Source: DATHKG01 sp035489435
GTDB lineage: Bacteria; Bacteroidota; Bacteroidia; Chitinophagales; Chitinophagaceae
Direction: 5' to 3' (one strand)
NCBI GenBank assembly: GCA_035489435.1
Contig: DATHKG010000026.1
Length of the DNA: 64,000 nt
Shown here: piece by piece, positions 36,530 through 46,340 of the stretch
How positions within the stretch are numbered: the first letter of the stretch is position 1
How the letters are laid out: each line of letters opens with the position of its first letter
The notes under the pieces: model-generated
Seen by the model: the letters and a program-made list of their open reading frames with translations, nothing else
The model's database searches: none
Told to the model about the DNA's origin: nothing
Made by a program: the position numbers and the translations under genes

Positions 36530-36550
36530 ATCATAAAATTATTTTATGAT
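36530..36550. terminator. Perfect 21-bp palindrome between convergent genes
   Basis: ATCATAAAAT (36530-36539) and ATTTTATGAT (36541-36550) are exact reverse complements around a single T. It lies between the SRPBCC stop (36489) and the SPFH stop (36566), so it could form a bidirectional AT-rich terminator hairpin. Confidence 0.45.
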
Positions 36551-36565
36551 GGTTAAGAAATAATC

Positions 36566-37537
36566 CTATTGCCTCGGATTACTTGCCCGGTTATCAGCAC
36601 TGGTCAAAATTGGCGATTCCGGCCTGGTCTTATTTAATACAGTGGTAATGCTAGTGATTACGCCAGCGATATCGGAAAGGTCAGCGGGCACGATCATAGA
36701 GTTATTGGTTTTGGCCAGCTTGCCAAACTCTGTCAGGTACTGTTCGGCAATTCTCAGATTTACAGCATTCATACCACCTTCCTCATTTATTGAGCTGGCG
36801 ATTTCACGAATTCCTTTTGCCGTAGCAAACGCAACCAATTCTATCTCAGTAGCCCGTCCCGCCGCTTCATTGATCCGGCGTTGCTTCTCGCCTTCAGAGC
36901 GTGCAATCGCTTCCTGTTTATCACCTTCTGCCCGGTTAATCTTTGCCTGCTTGTCACCTTCTGATTCTGCAATTAACGCTCTTTTTTCACGTTCGGCGCG
37001 CATCTGCTTTTCCATTGCGTCCTTAATGCTCTGTGGCGGTGAAATGTTCTTCACTTCATAACGAGATACCTTGATTCCCCATGGACCACTAGCCTTATCT
37101 ACTGCTTCCACGATGCTGCCATTTACAGTTTCCCTTTCTTCGAAGGTTTTATCCAACTCCATCTTTCCAATGATACTACGCATGGTTGTTTGCGAAATTT
37201 GAACAACGGCAAATTTATAGTTGTCTATTCCGTAAGAGGCCTTTTGCGGATCGATTACCTGCAGGTACAAAATGCCGTCTACTTCTACCGCGATATTGTC
37301 TTTGGTGATACAGATCTGTGAAGCTACATCTATAGCCTGTTCTTTCTGGTTTTGACGATATGCTATCTTATCGATAAAAGGTATCAGGATATGAAAGCCT
37401 GCTTCCAGTGTACGACTGTATTTACCCAGCCTTTCCACGATATAAGCCGACCGTTGTGGTACTACTTTAAACGTAGATAAAAACGCGACTAAAAGAAAAA
37501 GGATTAAAACTATCAATATAATGGTAGAGGCTGTCAT
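36566..37537 (-). CDS. SPFH/Band 7 (stomatin/paraslipin-like) membrane protein
   Basis: A 323-residue protein with an N-terminal membrane helix (about 4-22), the SPFH domain (about 25-190; VPQRSAYIVERLGKYSRTLE) and a glutamate/lysine-rich coiled coil with repeats of (A/S)EGDKQ and SEGEKQ (about 190-225). These proteins assemble into cage- or ring-like membrane microdomains. Its start overlaps the stop of the NfeD gene by 4 bp, the standard NfeD-stomatin pairing. Confidence 0.93.
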   Translation of the reverse strand: MTASTIILIVLILFLLVAFLSTFKVVPQRSAYIVERLGKYSRTLEAGFHILIPFIDKIAYRQNQKEQAIDVASQICITKDNIAVEVDGILYLQVIDPQKASYGIDNYKFAVVQISQTTMRSIIGKMELDKTFEERETVNGSIVEAVDKASGPWGIKVSRYEVKNISPPQSIKDAMEKQMRAEREKRALIAESEGDKQAKINRAEGDKQEAIARSEGEKQRRINEAAGRATEIELVAFATAKGIREIASSINEEGGMNAVNLRIAEQYLTEFGKLAKTNNSMIVPADLSDIAGVITSITTVLNKTRPESPILTSADNRASNPRQ

Positions 37538-37983
37538 TGTAAAGATTTAGTGGATTTAACTATTAATAAAATGCTGTCATTACCTATGATGGTCACATTT
37601 TCTCCTTTTTCAATCTGGTCCTCTGATCGTGCATCCCAGTTGGTCCCCTTGAAATCGACTTTGCCATTTTGACCAGGGCCAATAAAACTTTCCGCCTTAC
37701 CGGTCTTACCAATAAACTCATCTTCAAGTTCAGTAGAATGTTTCTTTGTCCAGATTATTTTTTTCACCCAGTTTCGAAACAGCAAAATTGTAATTATTGA
37801 ACTGGCAAGAAATAATATAAGTTGCGCGTTAATACTCAGGTCAACAAATAAAGAAACAATGGCTACTACCCAGGCTCCGACAGCGAAGAAAAAAAGAATC
37901 AGACCCGGCACAACAAATTCCAGCAAAAAGCATACAAAGCCTATTATAAACCAAATAACGGCGGCATTAAGAAAATTTTGCAT
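37534..37983 (-). CDS. NfeD-family membrane protein
   Basis: A 149-residue protein with about three to four membrane helices (5-80; FIIGFVCFLLEFVVPGLILF) and a C-terminal OB-fold domain (about 95-148; GKTGKAESFIGPGQNGKVDF). NfeD proteins partner SPFH proteins; the next gene on the strand is a stomatin-like protein overlapping by 4 bp (ATGA), implying translational coupling. Confidence 0.92.
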   Translation of the reverse strand: MQNFLNAAVIWFIIGFVCFLLEFVVPGLILFFFAVGAWVVAIVSLFVDLSINAQLILFLASSIITILLFRNWVKKIIWTKKHSTELEDEFIGKTGKAESFIGPGQNGKVDFKGTNWDARSEDQIEKGENVTIIGNDSILLIVKSTKSLQ

Positions 37984-38107
37984 AAAATATATTTAATTGT
38001 TCTTAACATATGCTCCTGTCGAAGATAACGTTAATATTCGGATCGCCTGTTTCTCCATAGGGTGCCCCTGGAAGAGCTAAGGGATTTTGATTTTGTGATT
38101 ATTATAG

Positions 38108-38449
38108 CGGCCTCACAAATCCGAACATTTCCGTAGATTGCTTTTGCCTGAAAAAAGCACAGAAACATTATCGGCCGTAATCACCGAAAGTACGGCAATG
38201 AAATATTTCAATAAAACCCAGGTTGCCGGTCAAACGCTGTTGGTAAATGATAAACCTATGGGTACTCCATTCGAATTTGAACAAGTTTACGATGCTTCGA
38301 TAGAAAAAGTTTGGTATTTTCTGTTCACCAATCTTGTAGCTTTGCGCCTGCCCGGGAGTTACCATGTTGTGCTCTACGCGCTGCGCAGCAACTTCAGTGA
38401 TTCAAGGGCGATTAAAACTGCGGCTTGTCACTATAAATTTGTAGGATAA
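38108..38449 (+). pseudogene. Mosaic relic: MacB-type permease fragment fused to SRPBCC fragment
   Basis: An open frame with no good start codon (only TTG at 38138). Its first part, SAVITESTAMKYFNKTQV followed by AGQTLLVNDKP, matches the periplasmic MacB-PCD domain of ABC permeases. Directly after it, PFEFEQVYDASIEKVWYFL matches the beginning of an AHSA1/SRPBCC protein, and then similarity ends. Neither part is complete. It reads as the scar of a recombination that joined two gene fragments in frame; it is unlikely to be expressed. Confidence 0.6.
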
Positions 38450-38476
38450 TGTAAATTAATATTGACGATAAACGTT

Positions 38477-41473
38477 TTAATATTTTATAACAGATACCAC
38501 TCCGATTATTTTTTTCTTTAACAAATCAGACACAGAAATAATATATGTCCCCGCTCCTATGCTTAGATTCGATAACCTGACCAGTTTTTCGTTTTGAACT
38601 AAGTACTGATATAAAATTCGCCCATCAGTAGACATTAATTTGATTGAATACTTTTTGGACGGCTGAAGTCCGCCAATCATAAAATCTTGTTGAAATGGAT
38701 TCGGAAAAACTTTGATTATTTGACCTGGAAAATCTATATCGACCAACCCTGTAATAGAATTCAATTTTATGTTGATACTATCATATGCATACAATGAACC
38801 AAAGCACGCTTCACTGGCTTTCATTCGAACATAAATCCAATTATCGCCCGGCTCGAGTTGTGAGGCGATTATGTTGATGCTATCAGATAAGCTTTCGGCT
38901 TGTAGAGTCTTTCTGAAGTCACTGAATAATGAAAATGTATATCGAGGGCTTAAACCCGCATTTTGTACGGAAACCGCAACAATTTTCACAGCTTCGTTTG
39001 AAGAGGTTAATACTGTTCTGTTGGCCACAAGACTAAATTTTGGATTTACATTAGCGCATCCAACCGAGACTTTAGTTTGTTGAATTGGTGTCTTGATGGG
39101 AAGGTTAAAATCAAAATAAATTGAAGCTGAGTTTTTGATTACATTACCTATCGCCAGATCGGATTTGGGTCTGATCTTAAAGCGAATATACCCGTGACTA
39201 CCAGGCTCATTGGTCAAACTATCTACCAACAAAATCGAATTGAATGTCCATTTGAGGTAGCGGCCACCTGTAATTGAAAGTTCATAAGAATGGCTTGCAT
39301 CTTGCATTGTTAAGCTTTCCCAATTCAGATTCGCTTCCAGGGTATCGAGTACGACTATGTTGAAAGCTGTATCAGTTCCAGTATTTTGAAATCTAATCAG
39401 ATAGTTCAGATAAGCGCCACTTTTAATTTCGGTGGTTGAAATTAAACCGCCATGACTTTCTAACTTATCATTTGGATCAAAAGATCCTGTTAATATTTGT
39501 TTGAAATCAATATGATTATTTTCCTGAGTAATGTCTGCGCTATCGGGAAAAATTGAAACGCTGGATGAAATTGTATCGCCGTTTACCAGGATCGGGGGTG
39601 CGCTGATAGACAATCTGATTCCAATCTTTCCCGAGTCCATTGGATTTATATTCAGTAATTTCCAGACGATCGTATCTCCTATTATCTGGGGGGGCTGAGT
39701 TGCGGAAATATAGCGAAGTAATGAACTTTTAATAAAGCGCAACTCTGCAGTAGGAAAAGTTGTTGTGCCTTTATTCTTATATATAAGTGTGTACCCGGTT
39801 TCAAAACCGGGCCTGGCAGGATTTATTGGAATAAGATCAACCACCAGATCTTTCCTCTGTGAAATTGGAATTAAACGAATATCAAAAGAATCTTTATTAC
39901 CATAGTTTCTGAAATTGAAGGCTTTTGAAGCTGGTTGCACCCGATAGTTCACTTCGTCAAAAGCGAATTCTACACTGTGCACTCCGGTATCTATGTAGGA
40001 AACAAATCTTCCGTTTTGTGGAGTTGAAATTGTGCTGTGCCCGGTTGATTCTTTGAGGACCTTTAATTTGCCATCGTTGAATATATTTTCATTGGGACCC
40101 CTCACCCCATTTGAATCGAGATCAATAAAAATATTACCGGTGATTCTATTACCGGTTCCAAGTTCAGCATACCACATTTGATAATAAGCACCCACAGGAA
40201 AGTTACTGACGTATGGATTTCCGGGCCCAACAATAGAAGAAATTTGTATCGTACCGGATCGATTTTCGTCAATTTTTAAAATTGACAGGTATGGGTCGTT
40301 ATACCCCCCTAAAAAAATCTGGTCAATGTTATTTGTTGCCTCGGCCAAACGAACCAGCCATGTAACATGTTTGTAATGATTGTTTGGAACGCCATAGTCA
40401 GAGGATCGGGTGAGCCCACCCAGGTAAATTTCACCCGAATTTGAGCAGTGTATTGCGTTAAATCTATCATCTTGCGACCCTCCATATAAACGGCTCCATA
40501 TTATATTACCGTCGGCAGATAATTTAACAACCCACGCATTTTCACTTTCTGTCAGGCCGGACACGAAAGGAACATCCTTATCAAATGAATTGCTTTCTCC
40601 GACGGCATATAAATTACCCTGACTATCTTCTGTAACGTCATAAAACTTTTCGGCCTGAGAACCGCCATACATTTTAGTCCAAAGCAGATTTCCGTTGATA
40701 TCTAATTTAATCAGCATCGCATCATTATGCCCTTTCCCATTCGAATATGTACCATCGGTCGATATAGTACCGCCGGAAACCAGATAGTTACCGTCGCGCG
40801 TTCTAATCATTTTCCCACAAGTTTCCCAGCTATTTCCAGGCAAAATCTTTTGCCATAATAAACTACCATTTTTATCTAACCTTGCGAGGAAAATATCAAA
40901 GTGTGCAATTCCTTCGCCAAATCCCCCACCTACCATCGTAACCCCTGAAACCATGAAACCTCCATCTGGAATTTCCAGAACATTCATACCGACGTCAACT
41001 TCATCACTACCTAAACATTTACTCCATTGTAAAATTCCGAGACTATCTACTTTCAGGATCCAAATATCGAGATTGCTACCCGCGGCCGGTCTTTCATCTA
41101 AACAGCCTTGCAAGTCCCCGGAAACAATGAAACCGCCATCATTTGTTTCTGATATACCTGATGCTCCGGCCATTTTGAATTGCGAACCATAATTTCTGGA
41201 CCAAATATGTTTCTTATTAGCATCAAGTTTCGTCAGCAAAATATCGCTGGAACCGTAGACAGTTTTAATGTATTCATTTGGAAGCGAGATTTTGCTCAAA
41301 AGCATTAACTCCCCTGTAGAAGTATTGATAAACGTGGTATTCATGTAATCTGAATTTTCACCAAAACATCGTTCGTATTTTACCTGCAAAGACTGAGATT
41401 GCACATTAAAACAATTAACTAAAATAACCAGACTTAGAGAAATAATGATCGGGAGCTGTTGGGGACGGCGCAT
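38477..41473 (-). CDS. Large secreted protein with propeller-like repeats and T9SS sorting domain
   Basis: A 998-residue exported protein. After a signal peptide (about 1-27) come WD/kelch-like repeats with motifs such as GGFIVSGDLQG, GNYLVSGGTIS and IHCSNSGEIYLGG (about 60-400), an SdrD-B-like segment (ITGNIFIDLDSNGVRGPNE, about 440-530), a DUF11-like region, a conserved-repeat domain with FDPNDKLESHGG and SASIYFDFNLPIKT, and a C-terminal sorting domain with VFPNPFQQDF and GTYIISV. By family it is exported by T9SS and stays at or leaves the surface. Function unknown. The upstream region carries no clear promoter. Confidence 0.87.
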   Translation of the reverse strand: MRRPQQLPIIISLSLVILVNCFNVQSQSLQVKYERCFGENSDYMNTTFINTSTGELMLLSKISLPNEYIKTVYGSSDILLTKLDANKKHIWSRNYGSQFKMAGASGISETNDGGFIVSGDLQGCLDERPAAGSNLDIWILKVDSLGILQWSKCLGSDEVDVGMNVLEIPDGGFMVSGVTMVGGGFGEGIAHFDIFLARLDKNGSLLWQKILPGNSWETCGKMIRTRDGNYLVSGGTISTDGTYSNGKGHNDAMLIKLDINGNLLWTKMYGGSQAEKFYDVTEDSQGNLYAVGESNSFDKDVPFVSGLTESENAWVVKLSADGNIIWSRLYGGSQDDRFNAIHCSNSGEIYLGGLTRSSDYGVPNNHYKHVTWLVRLAEATNNIDQIFLGGYNDPYLSILKIDENRSGTIQISSIVGPGNPYVSNFPVGAYYQMWYAELGTGNRITGNIFIDLDSNGVRGPNENIFNDGKLKVLKESTGHSTISTPQNGRFVSYIDTGVHSVEFAFDEVNYRVQPASKAFNFRNYGNKDSFDIRLIPISQRKDLVVDLIPINPARPGFETGYTLIYKNKGTTTFPTAELRFIKSSLLRYISATQPPQIIGDTIVWKLLNINPMDSGKIGIRLSISAPPILVNGDTISSSVSIFPDSADITQENNHIDFKQILTGSFDPNDKLESHGGLISTTEIKSGAYLNYLIRFQNTGTDTAFNIVVLDTLEANLNWESLTMQDASHSYELSITGGRYLKWTFNSILLVDSLTNEPGSHGYIRFKIRPKSDLAIGNVIKNSASIYFDFNLPIKTPIQQTKVSVGCANVNPKFSLVANRTVLTSSNEAVKIVAVSVQNAGLSPRYTFSLFSDFRKTLQAESLSDSINIIASQLEPGDNWIYVRMKASEACFGSLYAYDSINIKLNSITGLVDIDFPGQIIKVFPNPFQQDFMIGGLQPSKKYSIKLMSTDGRILYQYLVQNEKLVRLSNLSIGAGTYIISVSDLLKKKIIGVVSVIKY

Positions 41474-41856
41474 ATAATTCGTACTCTTATTAGGTAAATA
41501 GTCAGGGTTAATGTGTTGCGTACGACCAGGCTAATGGAAATGATGCGGAAATAAAAATATAATTTGTTTCGGGAAAAAACAATTTTGCTTTCAAAAAGGA
41601 AATATTTGAAAATTAAGCAGCTCTCTTCACCGTCAATTGTATTGAGAATATTATTTGAGCACGTAATTATCATACGCACGATAGAAGTAATCCCTGGCTT
41701 CCAGTGGACTTTATCCGGGCGTCATTAGTTCGAAGACAATGTTTCCTTCGCGTGATCCTTTCTGTTATACATCGGTTGCAGTAACAAACCCATCTTTTAA
41801 AAACAAAACATTGTAAGCCATAAAAGAAAACCGACAATTACATTTACCCACCCTGG
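41474..41856. other. 383-bp intergenic region, nothing recognised
   Basis: AT-rich gap between two minus-strand genes. A small open frame at 41434-41679 has no similarity to known proteins and overlaps the T9SS gene start; it is not credible. No hairpin or promoter consensus stood out. Confidence 0.5.
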
Positions 41857-44433
41857 CTAATCATCATCGTCTTTGGGGTTTACTTTCAAACCGAGGGCTT
41901 TTAAACCTTTTTGATGGGCACCGAAATATTTTCTTGGAAACGGCTTATCTCCATGTATGGTAGACCATACATACTCACTGAATATAAGGGCGTCCTTATC
42001 GATGAGATCCGGCCTGGAGAAGTCCATTTTTTCGGTAAAGGGCGCCAGCCTGGCAGTTGTTTTATGTTTAATCGCCTGCCTGGGAGGATTCATCTCATTA
42101 ATAGGAATGGAAGGCGTCAGGCTATTATAGGTAGTATAATCAGGGTTTTGTTGAAAGCATTCAGTCATCAACGGAGCTGCAGCAACCAACTGATTCATGG
42201 GCGGTACGCCGAAAATCTGGCAGATGGTATGCAGCACTGATGACTGATTGTAAAATTTACTGATGACCACGTCACGCTTTACGTAAGGGCCTGCTACCAT
42301 ACATATGGAACGATGTCCATCGACATGATCTGTACCGCTTTGCGGATCATCTTCGTTGATAAAGATGGCCATATCCTTCCAAAACGAACTTTTTGAAAGA
42401 GCTTCTACAACCCTTCCTGTTGCCCAATCATTATCGGTCACATAAGCACGGGGGGTAGGATTCTTTTCATTATAACCAGAGGTGTGGTCGTTTGGTAAAT
42501 AAATGATCATGAATTCCGGCAAACTGCCCGCTGCTTCATATTCTTTCAGGGCATTGATGAATGCGTCGGCCCTCACCTGGTCCGGAATGTCCATGTTCCA
42601 GCCGGGGAAACGCAGGTCGCTGTACTGTTCCAAACTTTTCATTGCGTACACGCACTTGTACTGAGCAGAATCGTTTTTATTTTTCCAGGAATTATATTGA
42701 TCGGACCAGGTCTTTCCTTTTGTTATTTCGGCCAAATCTGTTTCGCCAAAATTCCTGAATGAAATGCCTTTGCGCAACATGTGATTCCAGATGAAACCGC
42801 AACCTGCATAAGACAGGGGATCGGTGCCAAAATCATAGGAGCAATGTCCCATCGAAAAATCTTTTTCATGATAAGGTGTCGTGATACCTTGAACCGCCCA
42901 TTGGTGTCCGTCACTCGAGTTGACGCCATTGCAATAGTAATTATCCAGGAGAACAAATTGGCTGGCGAGTTCATGCGTATTGGGAGTGATCGTTTTTCCA
43001 AATTCAACCAGGCTGGAATCGCAGTTACCTTTTCCAAAATCTCCTAACACCTGATCGAACTTTTTATTCTCCTTGATGATATATACCACATGCTTTATCA
43101 CAGAGGGTTCACCGACGTTGTCAGGAACAGGTTTGGGTATGGCGCCGGGATTGGATTTAGCCTGTGCCCTCAGCAAATCTATAAAGTGAAATCCTTTACT
43201 GGCTTCTGCCGTATACTTATCTGCTTCCATTTTATTTTTTGGAAGCTCAACTTTTTGCAATTCCCCTTTTAAAGCGGTCACGTTTCCAATGAATAAATGA
43301 TCTCCTGCAACATTTATCGCACCCGGGAAGCCACCGGCTGCGATAAAACCATAAGGGCCGTTCTGCGGCTGTTTCAGATCGATGAGCGCAATGGAATTAT
43401 TCCCGGCGTTGGCAGCCAACAATGTATTCCCTCCCCCGCTGAATGCCAGAGCTGTCGTGAGGCTCCCATAAGGAAGAGAAGCATCCGGCTTGGTGCTGAT
43501 CGTTTGTATAATCTTAAATGTTTTTGCATCTATAACGCTGATGCCATCGCCACTATCGTCCGTCACATAAAGCAATTTGCCGTCCGGCGACAAAATCATG
43601 GACTCGGGTTGGATGCGTGTAGTGATATCTGCAATTTTTTTTCTCGACTGAACATCGATAACTGTGACGGACCCGCGCAGTGCAACCGAACGGTCATCCA
43701 CAGCAACTGCTGTTCCGGCTGAGGTTTCCGTCTTATCTCCTTCTTCAGGATGCGGCCCGCCGAAATTGCTCACGAATGCCAGCTTTTTGTCTTTACTGAT
43801 AACTACAGCATAGGGACAAACACCGACCGGGATCGTGCTTAACAACTTGCCTTTTTTAAGATCAACAACAGCGATCCTGTTTGTGATCGCAAGAGCTACG
43901 AAAGCAATATTGTTATTACACAATCCAATTCCTAACGGATTGCTTTTTTTATTACCAACCGACAGATCGATCTTCTTTGTAAGTATAAATGTCCCCGAGC
44001 TGTTGATATTTCCTACATACAAATTCTTTTGCAGGCCGGTAAAATAAATAGTAGAATCGTTGCTATCCACTTCCAGGCCATTCATCGAACCGGATTCTTT
44101 ATCCTGATAATCGAAAGAATCGAGCTTTTTAAAATCTTTGGCATCAATAAAAGTTATCCGCCTGTTGGTCTTTGCAATAAGCAAATTCTTTTGATGTGCA
44201 AATGCAAGGTTCAATACCCTGGTGCCCTTAGCCAGGCTCAGGCTTTGCCCCGCCGGATTCAACACCTGGCCATTCACCAGCAATTTATCTCCTGCCAAAA
44301 AACTTGTCCAGGAAGTATCTACGGGTTTTCTTTTGTCCTTTCTTGGCTCCGGTATGTTGGAAGTATCCTGTGCCTCTATGCTTTGGAAACTCAATAAAAG
44401 ACATACAAATATTAAATACGGTCCTGTTTTCAT
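41857..44433 (-). CDS. YncE-like beta-propeller fused to a phosphoesterase domain
   Basis: An 858-residue exported protein with signal peptide (1-21). The N-terminal half (about 50-400) is a YVTN/YncE-type beta-propeller (KLAFVSNFGGP, LLYVTDDSGDGISVIDA). The C-terminal half (about 445-745) is a phosphoesterase of the alkaline phosphatase superfamily (PF04185-like): IIKENKKFDQVLGDFG, LLDNYYCNGVNSSDGHQW, IFINEDDPQSGTDHVDGHRS. It would release phosphate from extracellular or periplasmic phosphoesters. It lies 72 bp after the SusD stop on the same strand, suggesting a phosphorylated ligand for this SusC/D pair. A duplicated start region lies just upstream (44430-44466). Confidence 0.87.
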   Translation of the reverse strand: MKTGPYLIFVCLLLSFQSIEAQDTSNIPEPRKDKRKPVDTSWTSFLAGDKLLVNGQVLNPAGQSLSLAKGTRVLNLAFAHQKNLLIAKTNRRITFIDAKDFKKLDSFDYQDKESGSMNGLEVDSNDSTIYFTGLQKNLYVGNINSSGTFILTKKIDLSVGNKKSNPLGIGLCNNNIAFVALAITNRIAVVDLKKGKLLSTIPVGVCPYAVVISKDKKLAFVSNFGGPHPEEGDKTETSAGTAVAVDDRSVALRGSVTVIDVQSRKKIADITTRIQPESMILSPDGKLLYVTDDSGDGISVIDAKTFKIIQTISTKPDASLPYGSLTTALAFSGGGNTLLAANAGNNSIALIDLKQPQNGPYGFIAAGGFPGAINVAGDHLFIGNVTALKGELQKVELPKNKMEADKYTAEASKGFHFIDLLRAQAKSNPGAIPKPVPDNVGEPSVIKHVVYIIKENKKFDQVLGDFGKGNCDSSLVEFGKTITPNTHELASQFVLLDNYYCNGVNSSDGHQWAVQGITTPYHEKDFSMGHCSYDFGTDPLSYAGCGFIWNHMLRKGISFRNFGETDLAEITKGKTWSDQYNSWKNKNDSAQYKCVYAMKSLEQYSDLRFPGWNMDIPDQVRADAFINALKEYEAAGSLPEFMIIYLPNDHTSGYNEKNPTPRAYVTDNDWATGRVVEALSKSSFWKDMAIFINEDDPQSGTDHVDGHRSICMVAGPYVKRDVVISKFYNQSSVLHTICQIFGVPPMNQLVAAAPLMTECFQQNPDYTTYNSLTPSIPINEMNPPRQAIKHKTTARLAPFTEKMDFSRPDLIDKDALIFSEYVWSTIHGDKPFPRKYFGAHQKGLKALGLKVNPKDDDD

Positions 44434-44466
44434 ATGTTTTGAATAGTTTTCATAAGTTTTGAATAG
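44430..44466 (-). repeat. Tandem duplication of the translation start of the phosphoesterase gene
   Basis: A 16-bp repeat, CATA(T/A)GTTTTGAATAG on the plus strand (44431-44446 and 44451-44466), is separated by TTTT. On the coding strand it contains ATG twice. The upstream ATG (44453) opens a 7-codon mini-ORF, MKTIQNI, whose TGA overlaps the real ATG as ATGA, so ribosomes could be passed from the leader to the main gene. Confidence 0.8.
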
Positions 44467-44505
44467 CTGGTGAAATATTATTAAAGAACTATGGATTATT
44501 CAGGG

Positions 44506-46329
44506 TTACTCCCATCCGAAAATCTGCTTCAGATTTGAATTAAGAGCTATTTGTGCTTGTGGTACAGGGCGGTAATAATATTTGGGGGTTATAAATGTTT
44601 CCATATCTTCTATCGTCTGCATATTTCCTGATGTAATATTTCCCAGAAATAAATTCACATCCTCTCCAAAGGTACCCACCCGGTAATACCTCAAAACATG
44701 GCCCAGGCTGTTGGTTTCTTTATCGGCAGGAATAGACTGTGATGCCGGAAGTAAATAAATGTCTTCAATTCCGTCACCGGTCATATCCTTCTTGCCGAGG
44801 GAAGAGAAATAAATACCCTGCGGTTCTTTTTCCAAAAGCTTACCCGCTTCCCAACGCATCAGGTCATCATATCGCAGGCCTTCGAAGGAAAGTTCAACTC
44901 TTCTTTCGCGTCGTATTTCATAGACAAGCCCCCGCAGGCCTCCGGTTACATTGGAAAACTTAGCGGATTCTACCGGGTCAACGGGTGCGCTCAGCATCAA
45001 ATGCGGCATACCGACGCGATCTCTTAACTTGTTTATGGTATTATCCAAATCAGTTTGCGTAATTTTTTCAAGTTCTGCCTTAGCTTCAGCATAAATCAAT
45101 AATATCTCAGCAAACCGGTAAAGTGGGATATCTTTTCCATTCCTGTCTGCCTGGTCGGTGTAGTTGTAAAACCCTTTGATCTGGTGGTATCCTGAAAAGT
45201 TCTTTTGCAGTTGCTGAACATATAACCCGGCGCCCTGCGCATAGGTGCCAGACCGGGCCAACACCCATCCCGGATAGGCATAGGTTTGCCACAGGCGTGG
45301 GTCCCTGTTTTTAAATTCCTGCACATATTCATTCTGCTGGTAATTGGGTTGGCTGCTATAAAAGCTACCATCCTTCATCAGGTAAGCCTGTACCAGGTCT
45401 TTTGTAGGAGAAGTTTCATAATTGCCAAATACGCCTTCGCCCACGTCCCCATTCAGCACATTGTTTTCATAACGCCTGGCCAGGATTATTTCAGGATTCG
45501 CATCAAGATTTTCATTGTCAAAAAGACTTCCATAATCACGATCGGGTTTGCCGGTTGTATAAAGATTGAATTTGCCGCTGACCATGATATCATTTGCCAT
45601 CTCAGACGCCTTTTGCAGCAAAGCTGTCGCAGAGCCCTGCAAATTCAGTTCAGTATGATACTTCCTGAAAGTGCCTTCGTACAAAAGAAAACGGGCGTAG
45701 TCTGCCTTGGCCACCCAACGGGTAACTGCACCTGCAGAAGCTTCTTCATCAATATGACTAACTGCGAAGTCATAATCTTCTAATATATGGGTCACAACTG
45801 TTGCACGCGAATCTCTTGTCGCAAATAAAATTTCTTCGCTTGCGGTTTCTACTGGCACGTCGATCCATGGAACATCAGAATAACGTTTTATTTTGGTTGC
45901 ATAAAACCTGGCCCTGAAAAAACGAGCCAGCCCTTCAAAATGATCCAATCTGTCTTGTGTAATCCTGGCTTTTTTGAAATTGGCCAGGAATATATTCACT
46001 TTCCGCAACTGCTCCCAATTCCAACCCTCTGTAATCGTTGATGAACTAGGGCTGCTTCTCATCATGTTTTTCAATTCCACGCTTCCTGTGCTCCAGGCAT
46101 TGTCGGTTAAAGTATAGGCTTCATCTGTATAAATGCCGGTACCCGAAAAGTCGTACATGTTGTTCGTATATAAATTCAGATCCGCTTCTGTATTGAAGAA
46201 AGAGCTTACACCCATCTGCGTTTCCGGGAACCGGTCGAGGCTTTTGCTACAGGATATAACAGACAGGCCAAGCATTAGTATTGCCGAATAGTATACTGTT
46301 GTTTTATTAAAGTATTTTTTAGCTGACAT
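44506..46329 (-). CDS. SusD/RagB-family nutrient-binding lipoprotein
   Basis: A 607-residue surface lipoprotein (signal ending LGLSVISC, Cys about 27; SKSLDRFPE follows). The SusD features are present: helical TPR-like N-terminal half, FARFFRARFYATKIKRYSDVPW (about 132-150) and a C-terminal YRFAEILLIYAEAKAE and IRRERRVELSFEGLRYDDLMRW (about 385-480). It pairs with the SusC encoded 11 bp upstream on the same strand. The downstream phosphoesterase suggests phosphorylated substrate uptake. Confidence 0.95.
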   Translation of the reverse strand: MSAKKYFNKTTVYYSAILMLGLSVISCSKSLDRFPETQMGVSSFFNTEADLNLYTNNMYDFSGTGIYTDEAYTLTDNAWSTGSVELKNMMRSSPSSSTITEGWNWEQLRKVNIFLANFKKARITQDRLDHFEGLARFFRARFYATKIKRYSDVPWIDVPVETASEEILFATRDSRATVVTHILEDYDFAVSHIDEEASAGAVTRWVAKADYARFLLYEGTFRKYHTELNLQGSATALLQKASEMANDIMVSGKFNLYTTGKPDRDYGSLFDNENLDANPEIILARRYENNVLNGDVGEGVFGNYETSPTKDLVQAYLMKDGSFYSSQPNYQQNEYVQEFKNRDPRLWQTYAYPGWVLARSGTYAQGAGLYVQQLQKNFSGYHQIKGFYNYTDQADRNGKDIPLYRFAEILLIYAEAKAELEKITQTDLDNTINKLRDRVGMPHLMLSAPVDPVESAKFSNVTGGLRGLVYEIRRERRVELSFEGLRYDDLMRWEAGKLLEKEPQGIYFSSLGKKDMTGDGIEDIYLLPASQSIPADKETNSLGHVLRYYRVGTFGEDVNLFLGNITSGNMQTIEDMETFITPKYYYRPVPQAQIALNSNLKQIFGWE

Positions 46330-46340
46330 GTTCTTAAGAT

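Noticed and set aside
41434..41679. 81-codon minus-strand open frame
   Set aside because: Overlaps the T9SS gene start in another frame and has no similarity to known proteins.
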